From Marsupella aquatica (Eukaryota > Marchantiophyta): a DNA stretch of 64,000 nt. Below the pieces are notes generated by a model. It saw nothing but the letters and a program-made list of their open reading frames with translations. It had not been told where the DNA came from and ran no database searches. The stretch spans positions 28,458,001-28,522,000 of the forward strand of contig OZ316891.1 of NCBI GenBank assembly GCA_973895155.1. Direction: 5' to 3'. Made by a program: the position numbers and the translations under genes. Positions 1 to 10,443 of the stretch are shown here, one piece after another. Numbering within the stretch: the first letter of the stretch is position 1; every line of letters begins with the position of its first letter.

Positions 1-1246
1 AAAGCAGTTGTCAGAGTAACTCCGTTCTGAAATGAAGCTGTTAGCAGGAGTCGAGAGGCACTCAAATCTTCAGAAGAGAGAGAAGGAGCGAAATCGTTGT
101 TGCAGAACCAGAGAAGAAGCAAGCCCAACTGTGTTCGGACTACTGTACCATTCTAGGAGTAGGGCCTCCACGAACTCTTAAATGCTGCTCAATCACCGTA
201 GTTGTCAATAGTCAGTGCTAGCTGTACGTCTACATCCTGCACTCCACTCAAATGCTACTCAATCACCCTAGTTGTCAATAGTCAGTGAGTGCTATCTACT
301 GTAACTCCTGCACTCGAGTCTCCTGCAGTAGGCATTGTTCTCCTGTTCCTCCACTCATTCAAAAGAAGCCATCCATTATTGGGTATACTGATGAAAACGG
401 CAGGGATGAAATTTCAGTGAGACTCACTGCAAATCTAAAATTTGATTGAGTGAATATATGATGCCAAAAGTGTCATTACACTCGGGATTACACTCAGTGC
501 TTAATATTTTGCAACACAAAGGCCAACTGGCACTGAAAGCCCAGACTATTTTTATTACTTTCTGAAAATATTTTTTCAGTGTAAGAATGCTCTTAATCTG
601 GCTGTATCCTTGAATTATTTAGCCAGGTAAGCCACTGCCTTGCTCAAGTAATAAGTTTTCACTAAAAGTTTTAACTGACTTAAGTAATAAGTTTTCACTG
701 CCCTGCTCAAGTAATAAGTTTTCACTAAAAGCATTTTGATTCTTTTGGGGATAATTGTGAAGCTTCCCTTGCTGTGGCTTCTGTTTGTCCTATGTGCTTC
801 CCTTCATCCATGTATATATGGTTTAGGCCGAGACAACAAAATTTGTAATGATTTTTAATTCAGCTTGCTAGTCTTGCCCAGTTAAATATATACCAATCAT
901 TAAAATATTAAATTCTCACAAGGCAAAACTGTCACATCCCCAAGTTTATCCTACCTTGGGTGGGGCCTTTACCTAGTTTGATGTTGATATTATTAAATTC
1001 TAATTAAAAAAAGATGATCCTAGAGTGATTGTATTATCCCCTGCTAATAAGTGGGGTTTCCAAATATTTTGTGTTCATATTGCAATTTGTAAATTTACCT
1101 AGACATTTACCTACATACACTAGAACTGCCCATAAATCTTTGACCAGAGTGTCAAATTTTCCCCTTCATTTCTTTGCACATACTCTACAATCGAAAACTA
1201 TATACACTTTTGCACAAAAACAATGCACGTCTGGCCTTCTTTCACA
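1..1246. other. AT-rich flank without a recognisable gene
   Basis: No coding region is supported here. Two small direct repeats are visible: a 37-bp segment at 181-217 that recurs at 251-287, and a roughly 20-bp segment (core AAGTAATAAGTTTTCACT) in three copies between 641 and 731. The ORF at 1029-1277 runs across the CACTA-1 terminus and is taken to be chance. This is the left flank of the CACTA-1 insertion. Confidence 0.6.
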
Positions 1247-1249
1247 TTT
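1247..1249. repeat. Target site duplication of CACTA-1, left copy
   Basis: TTT lies immediately before the CACTAG terminus and is matched by TTT at 18868-18870 after the other terminus. A 3-bp duplication is the signature of CACTA (En/Spm) insertion. Confidence 0.8.
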
Positions 1250-1273
1250 CACTAGTAGAAACCGGGGTGTTTT
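1250..1273. repeat. CACTA-1 left terminal inverted repeat
   Basis: 24 bp starting CACTAGTAGAAACC. It is the exact reverse complement of 18844-18867. Confidence 0.92.
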
Positions 1274-1790
1274 ATGACTAAGTGTTACGACTGCCCATGA
1301 CTCCTTGTGACTAAAGTTTGGGGGGTATCAAGCCAGTCGTAATTTTGACATAGAGTCTTATTTAAAGTGACTGAAATCGATTGGTCATTTATGTGACTAG
1401 GGTTTAAGACATATTTTGTGACTAATAATGACCACATCCATACTTGGGCATTTTGGGATTAGGAGAAGGTGTAGTCTTATAAATGACTGAAAAGTAGTCA
1501 TTTGTATGACTCAAAATGAGGTATGAATTAGTCACAAAGAGTCAGTGAGGAAGAGTAGCCTTTCGCATATATGACTGGTGCTATGGTTCAATATCGGAAC
1601 ACAGGTGACTGATTATGACTACCTGGTCTTAAAAGTTTAGAGTATATGGGCACATTAGTGACCGATGATGACTACAGATGACTAATCATTCTTAAAAATC
1701 TTAAGATTGGGCTAGACTGGTTGGTCTTATTGGGGACCACTTGATATCTTAATGACCCAAAATGACTCATTAGTCTAGTTCACGATTGCA
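1274..1790. repeat. CACTA-1 left subterminal repeat region
   Basis: Dense short repeats around GTGACTA, ATGACT and their complements (TAGTCA, AGTCAT) recur every 20-60 bp in both orientations. In En/Spm elements such arrays are the binding sites for the element-encoded TNPA-type protein. The same motif recurs at the opposite end (18640-18843), which supports one element. Confidence 0.75.
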
Positions 1791-1797
1791 TTCTTTG

Positions 1798-1830
1798 ACC
1801 CTTTTGGTCAAAGATTTTGACCAAAAGGGT
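1798..1830. repeat. Perfect 15-bp inverted repeat with 3-nt loop
   Basis: ACCCTTTTGGTCAAA at 1798-1812 is followed by GAT and then its exact reverse complement at 1816-1830. It lies just inside the subterminal array and downstream of the minus-strand coding region, so it would form a stable hairpin near the transcript end. Its function is unknown. Confidence 0.7.
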
Positions 1831-2140
1831 GAGGCAATTGCAGCCTGCACATAGTACTAGAACCATGACTAATAGACAACTGAAGCATAGAAGCATACAT
1901 TCAAGCACTCAAGCAAACAAGTACACAAGTCTTACATGAAAACATGAGGGACAACATAGTTCTATTAGAATCTTAGAACTCATATTAACTATTGAACACA
2001 CATGCATAATTTCGTACAAACAAAGTTGTCACAACATGATCAGTGGATGATCCAATGAATCTCAATTCAACTCTGCATTATGAAATATCTCGGTAACATT
2101 TGGCACCATGGATGCAGTTGTTTGTAAGTTTAGGCTAAAA

Positions 2141-2719
2141 CTACAAACCACACATTTCAGGTGTCCCTATGTATTCTGTTGGCCACAACACCAAAGAGTT
2201 CAAAGCATCTGCAATAGTTGTCTGTGGCGGGTCATCATTCAAATTAGGAACTGGCAAAGGGGTCTTTGGCTTCACAAGCTTTGTCAACAACACTACAGAA
2301 TACCCTGTTGGTACTTCTTTGCAATGGAATGTAATCTGCTCTGGGCGCAATTTTCCATACCCTACACACAACTCATTTTGCTCTGGTGAGAACAATACAT
2401 ACTCAGGATGTGCCTGAGTCTTCAATTCTGCATCAGCTTTACGCTTCTTTGCCGCTGCCACTCTACCACTTGCCCTGGCCCGACCCTTCACCTTCCGAAT
2501 AGGTCTCCCAGCAGCTGAAAGCTCTACTTCTACTCCACCATCTGTGGCCACACCCTGTATGTCACCTGCCTGTGATGGAATTTGGGTCTCCACCTGGCCC
2601 TCTGTTTCGCATCCATTCTCACAGGCTTTGGCAACTTCTATGAACTCTTCATATGGATCCAAACTGGGGGTATTCAGTACATTGGTAACCTCTGCAATAA
2701 CAAAATAGCAAGTCAACAC
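2141..2719 (-). CDS. CACTA-1 second transposon protein, C-terminal exon
   Basis: An open frame of 192 codons that ends the minus-strand coding region. It has a basic stretch (around residues 75-95, rich in Arg, Lys and Ala) followed by a globular C-terminus ending in a DDDPPQ-like patch and a SLVLWPTEY motif. A clearly related C-terminus (DDDPPQ, then SLVLWPSE) occurs in another CACTA element at 60787-61380, so the segment is conserved across families. It is read here as the C-terminus of the TNPA/Transposase_24-like accessory protein that binds subterminal repeats. Family assignment rests on position and the cross-element match, not on a profile search. Confidence 0.6.
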   Translation of the reverse strand: MLTCYFVIAEVTNVLNTPSLDPYEEFIEVAKACENGCETEGQVETQIPSQAGDIQGVATDGGVEVELSAAGRPIRKVKGRARASGRVAAAKKRKADAELKTQAHPEYVLFSPEQNELCVGYGKLRPEQITFHCKEVPTGYSVVLLTKLVKPKTPLPVPNLNDDPPQTTIADALNSLVLWPTEYIGTPEMCGL

Positions 2720-2791
2720 CCTATCAACATTTTTGCCTTATCTCCAATCATGGAAACATATAACAAAACACATTTTTTGTGTCATCTCCAA

Positions 2792-3193
2792 TCATGGAAA
2801 CATATGAGAAACCTTACCTTCCATTGTTGGGGCCATGGTACCCTCCACATCCCTTTCTGTGGGCTCCACCTCCATTTGCTGTTCAATATTACCCTCTGGA
2901 TTCATCAAATTGGAGTAATGTGGCAGGTCTCTAGAGCCTCCATTCCATATTGCATTCATTATACATTTGTATTGGTCTTCTTGCACACAAATAAGCTTCT
3001 GAACATCTTCCTTTAAAGCAGTCAACTCACTTGCCATTTCACTCAATTTCACAGTCACATCATTCTCATGAGACTCCATACATTTCACACGATCTGATAA
3101 ATTGCTAAGAGAACATGATCCACCTCCCTGCAAACACATATGTCCAACAGAGTCAATCCATTTGTACACCTGAAAAAGAATATATGGTCCCAT
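2792..3193 (-). CDS. CACTA-1 second transposon protein, coiled-coil exon
   Basis: The frame encodes a heptad-like segment (SNLSDRVKCMESHENDV and following) consistent with a short coiled coil, then a hydrophilic linker. An equivalent segment with similar spacing is present in CACTA-2 at 22625-22885. Dimerisation through a coiled coil fits the known behaviour of TNPA-like proteins. Exon borders were not resolved, and the ORF ends overrun the likely splice sites. Confidence 0.5.
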   Translation of the reverse strand: MGPYILFQVYKWIDSVGHMCLQGGGSCSLSNLSDRVKCMESHENDVTVKLSEMASELTALKEDVQKLICVQEDQYKCIMNAIWNGGSRDLPHYSNLMNPEGNIEQQMEVEPTERDVEGTMAPTMEGKVSHMFP

Positions 3194-3301
3194 TGTTCAT
3201 GCAAACTATGGAATGTGGAGCGAAAAAAACACTATCTGGTATGAGTACTTACTTGGTTTGAAGGATCACTCTGGCCAGATTTCTGCTTCTGTTTTCTTGC
3301 T

Positions 3302-3811
3302 TCAGCTCTCACCTCTTCTTTTGTAGGGGACTGTCCATTTTGTGCCTTCTGCATACAGTGTAAATGCACACATTATTTGCTCGGACACAAAAAAACTCAA
3401 ATACACTGTAGAAGCTAGGTCTGCCAATCCAACGATTATTCTTACCAACTGCTCTACTATTGGAGCATTCCCTTTCCTTCCTGTCAAGTTAAGGTTCTGA
3501 ACGTTGCCACGTGCATATGCCATCTGGGAACTCTTACTCTTGCCGGATTCACTCAAGAAGTGATGGACTAGCTTGCTCCATTGAAGAGGATCTGTCAATG
3601 GGGGAGCAGGCATTCTTTGGTCCTCTCCACCTTCTTGAAACAACACGTGCAATCTCCACCTCTCATTCTTCAGAATTGTCTTTGCATGAGCCTGAAGACA
3701 CTCCATGGCTACTCCATCCGGATGGCCCACATATTTCCATTTTGCGGCTACATTGTCAACAACTTGTTGCCAATCCGCTGGATGCTGCTGCACAAAATTC
3801 ACCACACTCAA
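3302..3811 (-). CDS. CACTA-1 second transposon protein, Transposase_24-like core
   Basis: About 150 residues containing the sequence style of the plant Transposase_24 (Ptta/En/Spm) family: a W-rich start (DWQQVVDN), an ERWRLH block, then a Q-M-A-x-A-R-x-N-x-Q-N-x-N-x-TGRKG tail. CACTA-2 has the same arrangement at 23254-23565 (QERWRMH, then NPNLTGRTG). In this family the domain contacts subterminal repeats. The flanking frame 3818-4090 carries the preceding part of the same domain (KNRWLADLKGEILR). Confidence 0.65.
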   Translation of the reverse strand: MSVVNFVQQHPADWQQVVDNVAAKWKYVGHPDGVAMECLQAHAKTILKNERWRLHVLFQEGGEDQRMPAPPLTDPLQWSKLVHHFLSESGKSKSSQMAYARGNVQNLNLTGRKGNAPIVEQLVRIIVGLADLASTVYLSFFVSEQIMCAFTLYAEGTKWTVPYKRRGES

Positions 3812-3817
3812 ATCCAG

Positions 3818-5394
3818 TCATCGCAATATTTCACCTTTCAAGTCAGCCAACCAACGATTCTTCCCTGCAGATGCACTGTTCACCCAACGGTTGCTCCCAA
3901 TCTCCACTACTCCTTTCTTGGTTCTGTCAGGTCCTGCATTGCTTTCTGTGGTACTGCTTGGTGTGACAGGTTTAGGATTCGCTGGAACTTTTGTAAGTCT
4001 ACCCTTTAGTGGACTTATAATGCCCCCTGCATCATCCCACATCCATGTGACATCATACAATAGTAACATCAATACCTTTGTATATGTCAAATAGTGGATA
4101 CCAATTGCAATTGTTTATTGTTTCATAAGTGTAACTTACCAGATGCTTTGGCGACACTCTGTGGATAAGAGGCAGGCTCAACTACCTGTACATCTTCCCC
4201 ACCAGCCAACCAATCAGGCTCTGGCCATTGCTCAGAACCATAGGCTACAGTTGTCTCTTGTCTTGCCTCTACTTCAGGTTCATAGTAAACCTCCTTGTCA
4301 GTTACTCCCCAATCAGGATGGGCAGAATCTGCAGTCACATAATTAAGCACTTTAATTAGGTCTTTAACATCACACTAGCATACCCTTTATTTCCAAAGTA
4401 ATTTACATAAATGCCAGAATTGAAGGGCAATCCCTACTCACATCTCCAATCGTCTCTTGTTGCTCCATACTGCTCAGTATGTTGTGTTGGTCTACCTTGG
4501 CCCCGTGTAATGTGTGCTGGTGGTGGACCCGTAACATACACAACAGTGTGCCCAGCAGGTGGTGGTGGTCCATACCCATCCACTTGTGGGGCTGCTCTCC
4601 CCTGAGAGGGTGCACTGTGTGTTGGTGGTGCTCCATACACCACAGTGTACCCCTCGCTGCGTGGGGTTTCTCTAACCTGACCTGTGCTGTGGGTATGTGT
4701 TATTGCTCTACTTGCAAAGGAGGGTGGGATGTGCCCACCATGTGGTGCAGCTCCATACACAACAGTGTGACCACCTACACCAACAGTTGTTGTTCCATAC
4801 CCATTGCTCTGTTGGGTTTTACCTGGAGGTGGAGGTGGAGGTGGTATGTGCCCAGCACGCCCCACTGGTCCGGACCCACGTGCAATTTAATGCACTGTGC
4901 TTCGCCCTCCAGATGTTGTTGTACTGTGCCCACGGCCCATACCCCGAGTAGCAAGTCCACCTCTCTTAGCCTGCAAGAACATATGTGCAAGGACAATAAA
5001 CTTAAAAGAAGTATCTTCCTCTGACTTGCCACACTCACATGAGCCAAACATATCACTACTGTGATACACTACTTCAACACTTCATAATTACCACAATTTT
5101 CCTGGGCTCCTCGACAGTACGCTTGCCCTGCCCATATTCTTCATCATCTGCATCGGGCTCCTCCTCTGGATAGTACTCTACATCATCAAATTCCTTATGG
5201 TTTTCACCGGACCCAACATCTTGCCCATCATCTGCAGAATCTGCCATTGATGGAATGTCCTTCACTGCTAGTCTCTCACTGCGTCGTCGAGGTCCACTTG
5301 CACTGTCACTAATGCTTTGCCTAGCCCTTCTGTGCACTACACTTCTCCTGTCTGGGAGCCTGCAAGCCATCCAAAAGCAACATCCATTGAACAA
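3818..5394 (-). CDS. CACTA-1 second transposon protein, N-terminal exons
   Basis: Several open segments on the minus strand (5394-5074, 5069-4887, 4865-4434, 4350-4123, 4090-3818) lead into the Transposase_24-like core. They include an acidic segment rich in Asp and Glu (5230-5120), a Pro/Gly/His-rich low-complexity stretch with repeated TVVYG motifs (4865-4434), and an acidic Trp-containing linker (4350-4123). The low-complexity stretch has no globular look. Splice sites are uncertain, so the span is a gene region rather than a defined CDS. Confidence 0.45.
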
Positions 5395-5611
5395 CTCTAG
5401 TAAACATAGCTACATTCATTCCAATTAATGAGCAAAGTTTGGATAGGTTCTGTGGATGATAATTGTTCCCTTACAAAGCGGAAAATCCCTGTCTGAGCTC
5501 AGCTCCCAAAGCTGCCAGCCTCTCATCAACATATGCTGCACGTATCATGGCTTGCTTTTCAGACTCACTCATCTCATCATCATCTTCTTCCATCCTATTC
5601 AATGACAAACA

Positions 5612-6410
5612 TTATTGCATACGCATGGTGTCAGGCTCAGCCTCTACAAATGGCTCCTCACCCTCCCAAGCATCCACCCGTGTTAGAGGAACATACTCTG
5701 TGCTTGTCTGAACAGTACCAACGTCTCCAGTACGTGGTTGTTCAAATGCACTATGTCTATCTAAATGAAACTCTAGCTTTGAGCCTTCTACCCTACGATT
5801 TCTGGGCTGCTTATGACACACTACCCTCCAACCTGGGTTCTCTTCCACATCCAAGAAGAAGGCCTGCTCCACCTGACTGGGATACACAAAAGGCTGCTCC
5901 CATTCGGGCAACTTGGACTTGAAATTGGCAAGCAGAAAGCCATCCCGGTCTCTTTTCATACTGGCCCTGTTACCACGCCACACTTGTCTTACCCATTCAC
6001 CCTTCATCAAAATTACAGGAGTGGATGTGGCTCCATAGTCAAGAAGCCAGATATCGATCACTTAGTTCTCCTACATACCCCATCTGCAACACTCCACTAC
6101 TTTCATCAGGGCTCTCATGCTGAAATACACAAATGAGCCCACAATCATATGTTACCCTGGAAGAAGTTGTTTCATCTCTCACTCTATAGTGATTGCCATA
6201 TGCTGCCATCCGTTTGTAAGACTTTACCAGCAACCGTGGAGGATTGGAGAGGAGATAGACATCTGCATCCATATTAGGATGGCTTGCATGATGCTCTCGA
6301 ACTGTGCATCTCAGCCATTCTGACATGCATGGGAATGTGGTAGACGTGCTTGATTGAATAGCCTTCTGTGCCTCATACTCCCTACACATATAAGTGCATG
6401 GATTTAGCAA
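5612..6410 (-). pseudogene. CACTA-1 transposase C-terminal module (DUF4216-like), frameshifted
   Basis: Two overlapping frames (6410-6039 and 6061-5612) together match the intact module of CACTA-2 at 26489-25611. Recognisable elements are YLLSNPP..LLVKSYKRM, GNHYRVRDE, an MGYVGEL stretch, the DIWLLDYGA segment and a VEQAFFLDVEENPGWRVV block, typical of the DUF4216-type tail of plant TNP2 transposases. Near 6050 an extra four bases relative to CACTA-2 move the reading frame. The lesion would remove the last part of the protein unless spliced around. Confidence 0.65.
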
Positions 6411-6506
6411 TCAGAGTACACATTCTATACATATCTGCAATTTAGAAACCAAGGGCAGCAAAGAAAATTGAAAACAAGTTACATACAGGGAGACCAAAGT
6501 AGGTAC

Positions 6507-7073
6507 TCACTCCAGCCAGGGTTGCATTGCATCAGTGTTTTCCAGAACGTACTGATGAGCCAAGTCTCTAATTTCGATGGTCAGCTTCACTGTGGTTGCA
6601 GCACCTTGTAGGACTTCCCCAGACACCCCTTCTTCTTCATCAGAATTCCATACTCGCCTTGTCACATGCTCGTAATCTGCTAGGTACTCTGTGATGTAGC
6701 CCAGAGTTTCATCTTTTATATAACCCCGAGCCATACTTGCCTCTGGCCTATAGTAAGATCTCACATGACCCTTCATCAACTTCATGTACCGCTCCAGGGG
6801 GTACAACCAGCATGCTGTCACCGGCCCGTACTGGTCTATTTCTTCCACAACATGGATGAGCAGATGAGTCATTACATCAAAGAATGCAGGCGGGAAATAT
6901 ATTTCAAGATCACACAACAATAGTGCCACATCTTTCTTCAATTGGGGAAACTGTGCAGCATCCCACACCTTCACACAAACTCTGCGGAACACATCACTCA
7001 GACGCAGTATAACTTTACGCACAGGCTCTTGCATGAGGCCCCTCAGGCACAATGGCAGGACTTGTTGCATCAT
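6507..7073 (-). CDS. CACTA-1 transposase DUF4218-type segment
   Basis: About 188 residues with the hallmark FPPAFFDVMTHLLIHVVEE block and the WLYPLERYMKLMKGHV block of the DUF4218 region that follows the TNP2 catalytic part. The CACTA-2 copy (26996-26493) is closely similar. The upstream reading continues in this frame as HDYHVMMQQVLPLC, but the preceding exon enters in another frame (see 7084-7416), so it is cut off from the catalytic part in this copy. Confidence 0.75.
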   Translation of the reverse strand: MMQQVLPLCLRGLMQEPVRKVILRLSDVFRRVCVKVWDAAQFPQLKKDVALLLCDLEIYFPPAFFDVMTHLLIHVVEEIDQYGPVTACWLYPLERYMKLMKGHVRSYYRPEASMARGYIKDETLGYITEYLADYEHVTRRVWNSDEEEGVSGEVLQGAATTVKLTIEIRDLAHQYVLENTDAMQPWLE

Positions 7074-7083
7074 GACATGGTAG

Positions 7084-7416
7084 TCATGGGTTCATACTAC
7101 CAAATTGGAATTTGTTATCCTTCACATGCCTCTTGAATGCACTAGCATAATCTGTGGGAGCTCGGAGTGAACTCAGCCTTGATAAAAAGGTCTGCCACTC
7201 TGTGTCTGTGCAACAATATGGTGCTTGGTACTTCAAAAACACGTTTGCCCTGCTCTGGTGTGATGTAAGCCAAAGGTGGGGTCGAATTCCCCTGTCCTGT
7301 AGATCCATACGTACAGAGCCCGTGTCCTTTTCTCCACTCAAAAATCGGAGTAGACTCTCGCATATGTTCTTCTCTATGTGCATAACATCAATATTATGTT
7401 TGTTTGGATCAAACTC
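7084..7416 (-). pseudogene. CACTA-1 TNP2 transposase exon 2, ends in frameshift
   Basis: The exon starts with EFDPNKHNIDVMHIEKN, the invariant N-x-DVMHIEKN region of plant TNP2 transposases, after an intron whose acceptor is at 7417-7420. CACTA-2 reads through as GSMKSHDYHM, whereas this copy is two bases shorter after GSMN and stops at 7084. That is a frameshift between catalytic and DUF4218 regions. Confidence 0.7.
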
Positions 7417-7542
7417 CTGCAACTCCGAAACATCAAGCAGTGAGCAAATCTCAATCTTCATAATACATACATACTACTTCATACAATCTAACAACTAAAT
7501 TGACTGAATCACATATATGGGTTGTTGGGGAGAGGAGCTTAC

Positions 7543-9360
7543 TCGCCAATACTCCAGCTGCAAGTCCAAAATGGACTGTCGTTTCACACCATACAACCTT
7601 GCAGGATCCCGTACTCCATCCTCTGCTCCTCCATCTGCATCATATTGTGCCTTGGCAGCCCCCCAAGAACTTATTTGCTCCTTCTTCACTCGAGGTGGGG
7701 GACTGCGGAGCTCCGTGCGCTTGTTAAAATGTGCTATAAGATTGGGTCTACGTCTGTAAGGGTGATCAGAGGGCAGAAATCGACGGTGACCAAGGTATTT
7801 GATACACTTCAAGGACTTTGAATAGTCACTTGTCACATGGGGGCCACATCTTGTGCAAGCTAAATATCCTTTCCCAACCTGGCCTGCAATCATGCTATGG
7901 GCAGGGTAATCTGCAATAGTCAACATTACAATAGCTCTAAGCAAGAATGGATTGGCTTCACCAATCCTCTGCAGCATATCATATGTGAGCACTCCAGTGT
8001 ACCATAGCTTTCTCAGTTCCTCTACTAGAGGAGCGAGATACACATCTATATTGGCTGCAACAGCACTGTCTGGCCCTGGAATCAACAATGCCAACATTAC
8101 AAAGAACCGCTTTGTAGTCAACCATGGGGGAAGGTTGTAATTCAAAAGGGTTACAGGCCAACAAGAGTACGCATTGTTCTTCTCGCCAAATGGGTTCACC
8201 CCATCCAATGATAGCCCAAGCCTAACATTCCTTCTCTCCCTAGCAAACTCAGGATACGCATCATCAATCAACTTCCATTGCTTTGAATCTCCAGCATGGC
8301 GTTGTAGCCCATCTCGACTTTTGTTCTTAGCTGTCCATGTCATCAACTCTGATATGGCACGGCTCCTGAACATTCTCTGCAGTCTGGGAATTATAGGAAA
8401 GTGACGGAGCACTTTTGCAGGTTGCTTGGACTTCCCATTATTCCGGTACCTGTGCTTCCCACATGTAGGGCATGTCAACTTCTTCTCATGTTCGTTTCTG
8501 AAAAGAACATGCCCATCAGGACAGACATGGATTGACTCATAGTTCAGCCCAAGTTTTGATATCAGTCTCTTTGCCTCATACATGTTTTTTGGCACTAGAT
8601 TACCTCCTGGCAGCACTGTTTTCTGCAAGAAGGCCAGAACCTCGGACACAAAGATGTTTGGCACATTGTGGTTCCCACAAATATTCAGAAACATTAGCAC
8701 AAATGCTAATTTGGAACAATTGCTTCCTGGGAACAGCGGATTGAAGGCCTCCTGAACTTCGGTTGGGGAGCCAAACATGGTGTCCACTCCAGCTGCAGCC
8801 TGTTGCCCAATCTCAAACTCATCTGAAGACTCGTGGTCATCACCCGGTGCAGTCTCAAACTCTTCTGCATCTTCCATGTCCTCCCGCATTGCATCCATGT
8901 CCTGGAAAATATCATGCACCATTTGCTGAACATTGATCCCTTCGTCTGCAGGCTGTTGAAGGACTTCGGACCCACCCAGTTGAGTCATCACATCTGCCAA
9001 CCCACCAGTGAAGAACTGGTCTCGCCTTGCACTATTTGCATTCTCAAAGTCAGCCCTCCATTCCTCATCCGAAGAATCAGCCTCATTCGGATCGTTTGTA
9101 ACACGCCAACGAGGGTGTCTCCCATGAATTGCCAAGTGCCCATGAATCTGCCTCAAGACTCTGGTGTGGGAGCCATTGCATTGAGTGCAAGGACATCTCA
9201 TTCGTGAACTTGGACCTGACCGTGCCACTTTGGCCTGTTCCCGATTCCAGAGCTTCTGGTCGTGTTGGGAAACCCTCATTGGATGATGTAGAGGCAACCT
9301 GGCAGATGTTGGATGGGTCCAAGGGGGAGGGTGACCTATGGACACTCTTCTAGACTCCAT
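7543..9360 (-). CDS. CACTA-1 TNP2 transposase, N-terminal and catalytic exon
   Basis: About 606 residues from the ATG at 9360. The order is: a transposase-associated zinc-binding region (CPCTQC, later HLAIHGRHPRW), an acidic linker, a CPDGHVLF and CPTCGKHRYR zinc-binding pair, then the TNP2 core with RLGLSLDGVNPFG (likely first catalytic Asp), CWPVTLLNYNLPPW, LIPGPDSA and TIADYPAHSM (likely second Asp). The exon ends at EYWR followed by a GTAAGC donor. Splicing 7543 to 7416 restores the family-typical continuation. The catalytic exon is intact, but downstream exons are frameshifted. Moderately diverged from CACTA-2, at roughly three quarters identity by eye. Confidence 0.85.
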
Positions 9361-9749
9361 CTTAGAGTTCAGAACACAGGCACTCAGATTTAATTGTCAT
9401 TTCATTATGAAAGTGGAAAATACATTTCTTGTATAGCTGTGTTCCGATGTTCACACAATCTACCAAAACATATGACATGATACAGTGTAATAAATCATGC
9501 ATAGACTTTCTACAACCACCAAAAAACAAACAAGAAAGGTTCCTGAATTGTGTACCTATTCTCAGGTTACACTGTAACAAAATTCCTAACTATCTCAGGG
9601 TGTCACCTCCTTCGCTGTCCTCACTTATACTGCCTCAGTCTGCAATGGCCAACCAAGCACGTACATCCATGACCATATCAGAGTCCAATCACCTATAGTC
9701 ATAGACAAACGTGCTTGGCGTGAGAGCAGTATGAGATCTCCTCACGTTA
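9361..9749. other. Non-coding spacer upstream of TNP2
   Basis: No supported coding sequence. It holds the 5' leader or intron DNA of the TNP2 gene. It is partly conserved in CACTA-2 (about 39860-40120). Confidence 0.5.
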
Positions 9750-10352
9750 TTACCAGAGTTCATCTGGATACCCACCCTGTTCTTGATGGTAGTCACACCT
9801 GAGGTACACTGGCATGTACATCAGGTCATCAAGGAGTATGCCCTGGGCATACCAGGGTGGGGTTCGATCTGTGCCTACAAGAAGTGGTTGTAATGCCCTC
9901 CACTGAGGGGAGCTAGCTACCAAGTCCCTCCATTGTGTGCTAATTAGTCTATATTTGCAAATGTCTTGTGCGTTTGACCACATAAGAATTCTGGGCCACA
10001 CATCTGACAGCATTATATCATGTGGCAAACCAGGCAACAAGGAAGTCCCCACAACATTATGCTCTTCTATTTCATCTGCTGAAAAATAAGATTCATCGTC
10101 TCTTGCATCCTCAGGCGGTGCCAAAATATGTTTCAACACCAACCCATGCAGGAGAGTCCAAACAGTGGCCAGCCATGTGGCAACCCACAGGAGGAGCCTA
10201 CATAGCGCCGGGTGATGTAGGAAAGGCAACATACCCACCAAAGTTTGCCGCCAAGATTTGAGCCCACCCCCAGTAAGTTTACAGTGACACCCCCAGGCAG
10301 TAGGAAACAACAATCCACCAACAGTAAAATAAGTCCAACTGCGACCAACCAT
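9750..10352 (-). CDS. F-box-like cargo protein in CACTA-1
   Basis: A 200-residue frame from the ATG at 10352. The N-terminal half is hydrophobic (AYFTVGG-like start, LLLWVATWLATVW) and may be non-coding or membrane-like. The C-terminal half has LPHDIMLSDVWPRIL, then YRLISTQWRDLV and SPQWRAL, a good match to the F-box pattern (LP-x-D-x-x-x-x-IL, then R-LVS-x-x-W-x-x-x-V). F-box proteins recruit targets to SCF ubiquitin ligases. No substrate domain such as Kelch or LRR follows. CACTA-2 keeps only the first part (39972-40226) because the F-box section is deleted there. Whether it is a free gene or an exon of a larger transcript cannot be decided. Confidence 0.45.
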   Translation of the reverse strand: MVGRSWTYFTVGGLLFPTAWGCHCKLTGGGLKSWRQTLVGMLPFLHHPALCRLLLWVATWLATVWTLLHGLVLKHILAPPEDARDDESYFSADEIEEHNVVGTSLLPGLPHDIMLSDVWPRILMWSNAQDICKYRLISTQWRDLVASSPQWRALQPLLVGTDRTPPWYAQGILLDDLMYMPVYLRCDYHQEQGGYPDELW

Positions 10353-10443
10353 AACAAGCTACGTTAGTTCAAATATCACATTTATTTAAAAGATGTGATT
10401 TGTACAAAAAGCTTGTCTCAAAACTGATGCTACTACGTACTCC

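Noticed and set aside
1105-1120. CACTAGAACTG as a possible transposon end
   Set aside because: No matching inverted end, subterminal repeats or target duplication were found; the real terminus is at 1250.
2582-3016. Plus-strand frames over the second CACTA-1 gene and others opposite TNP2
   Set aside because: They are antisense shadows without recognisable domains, while the minus strand carries family motifs.
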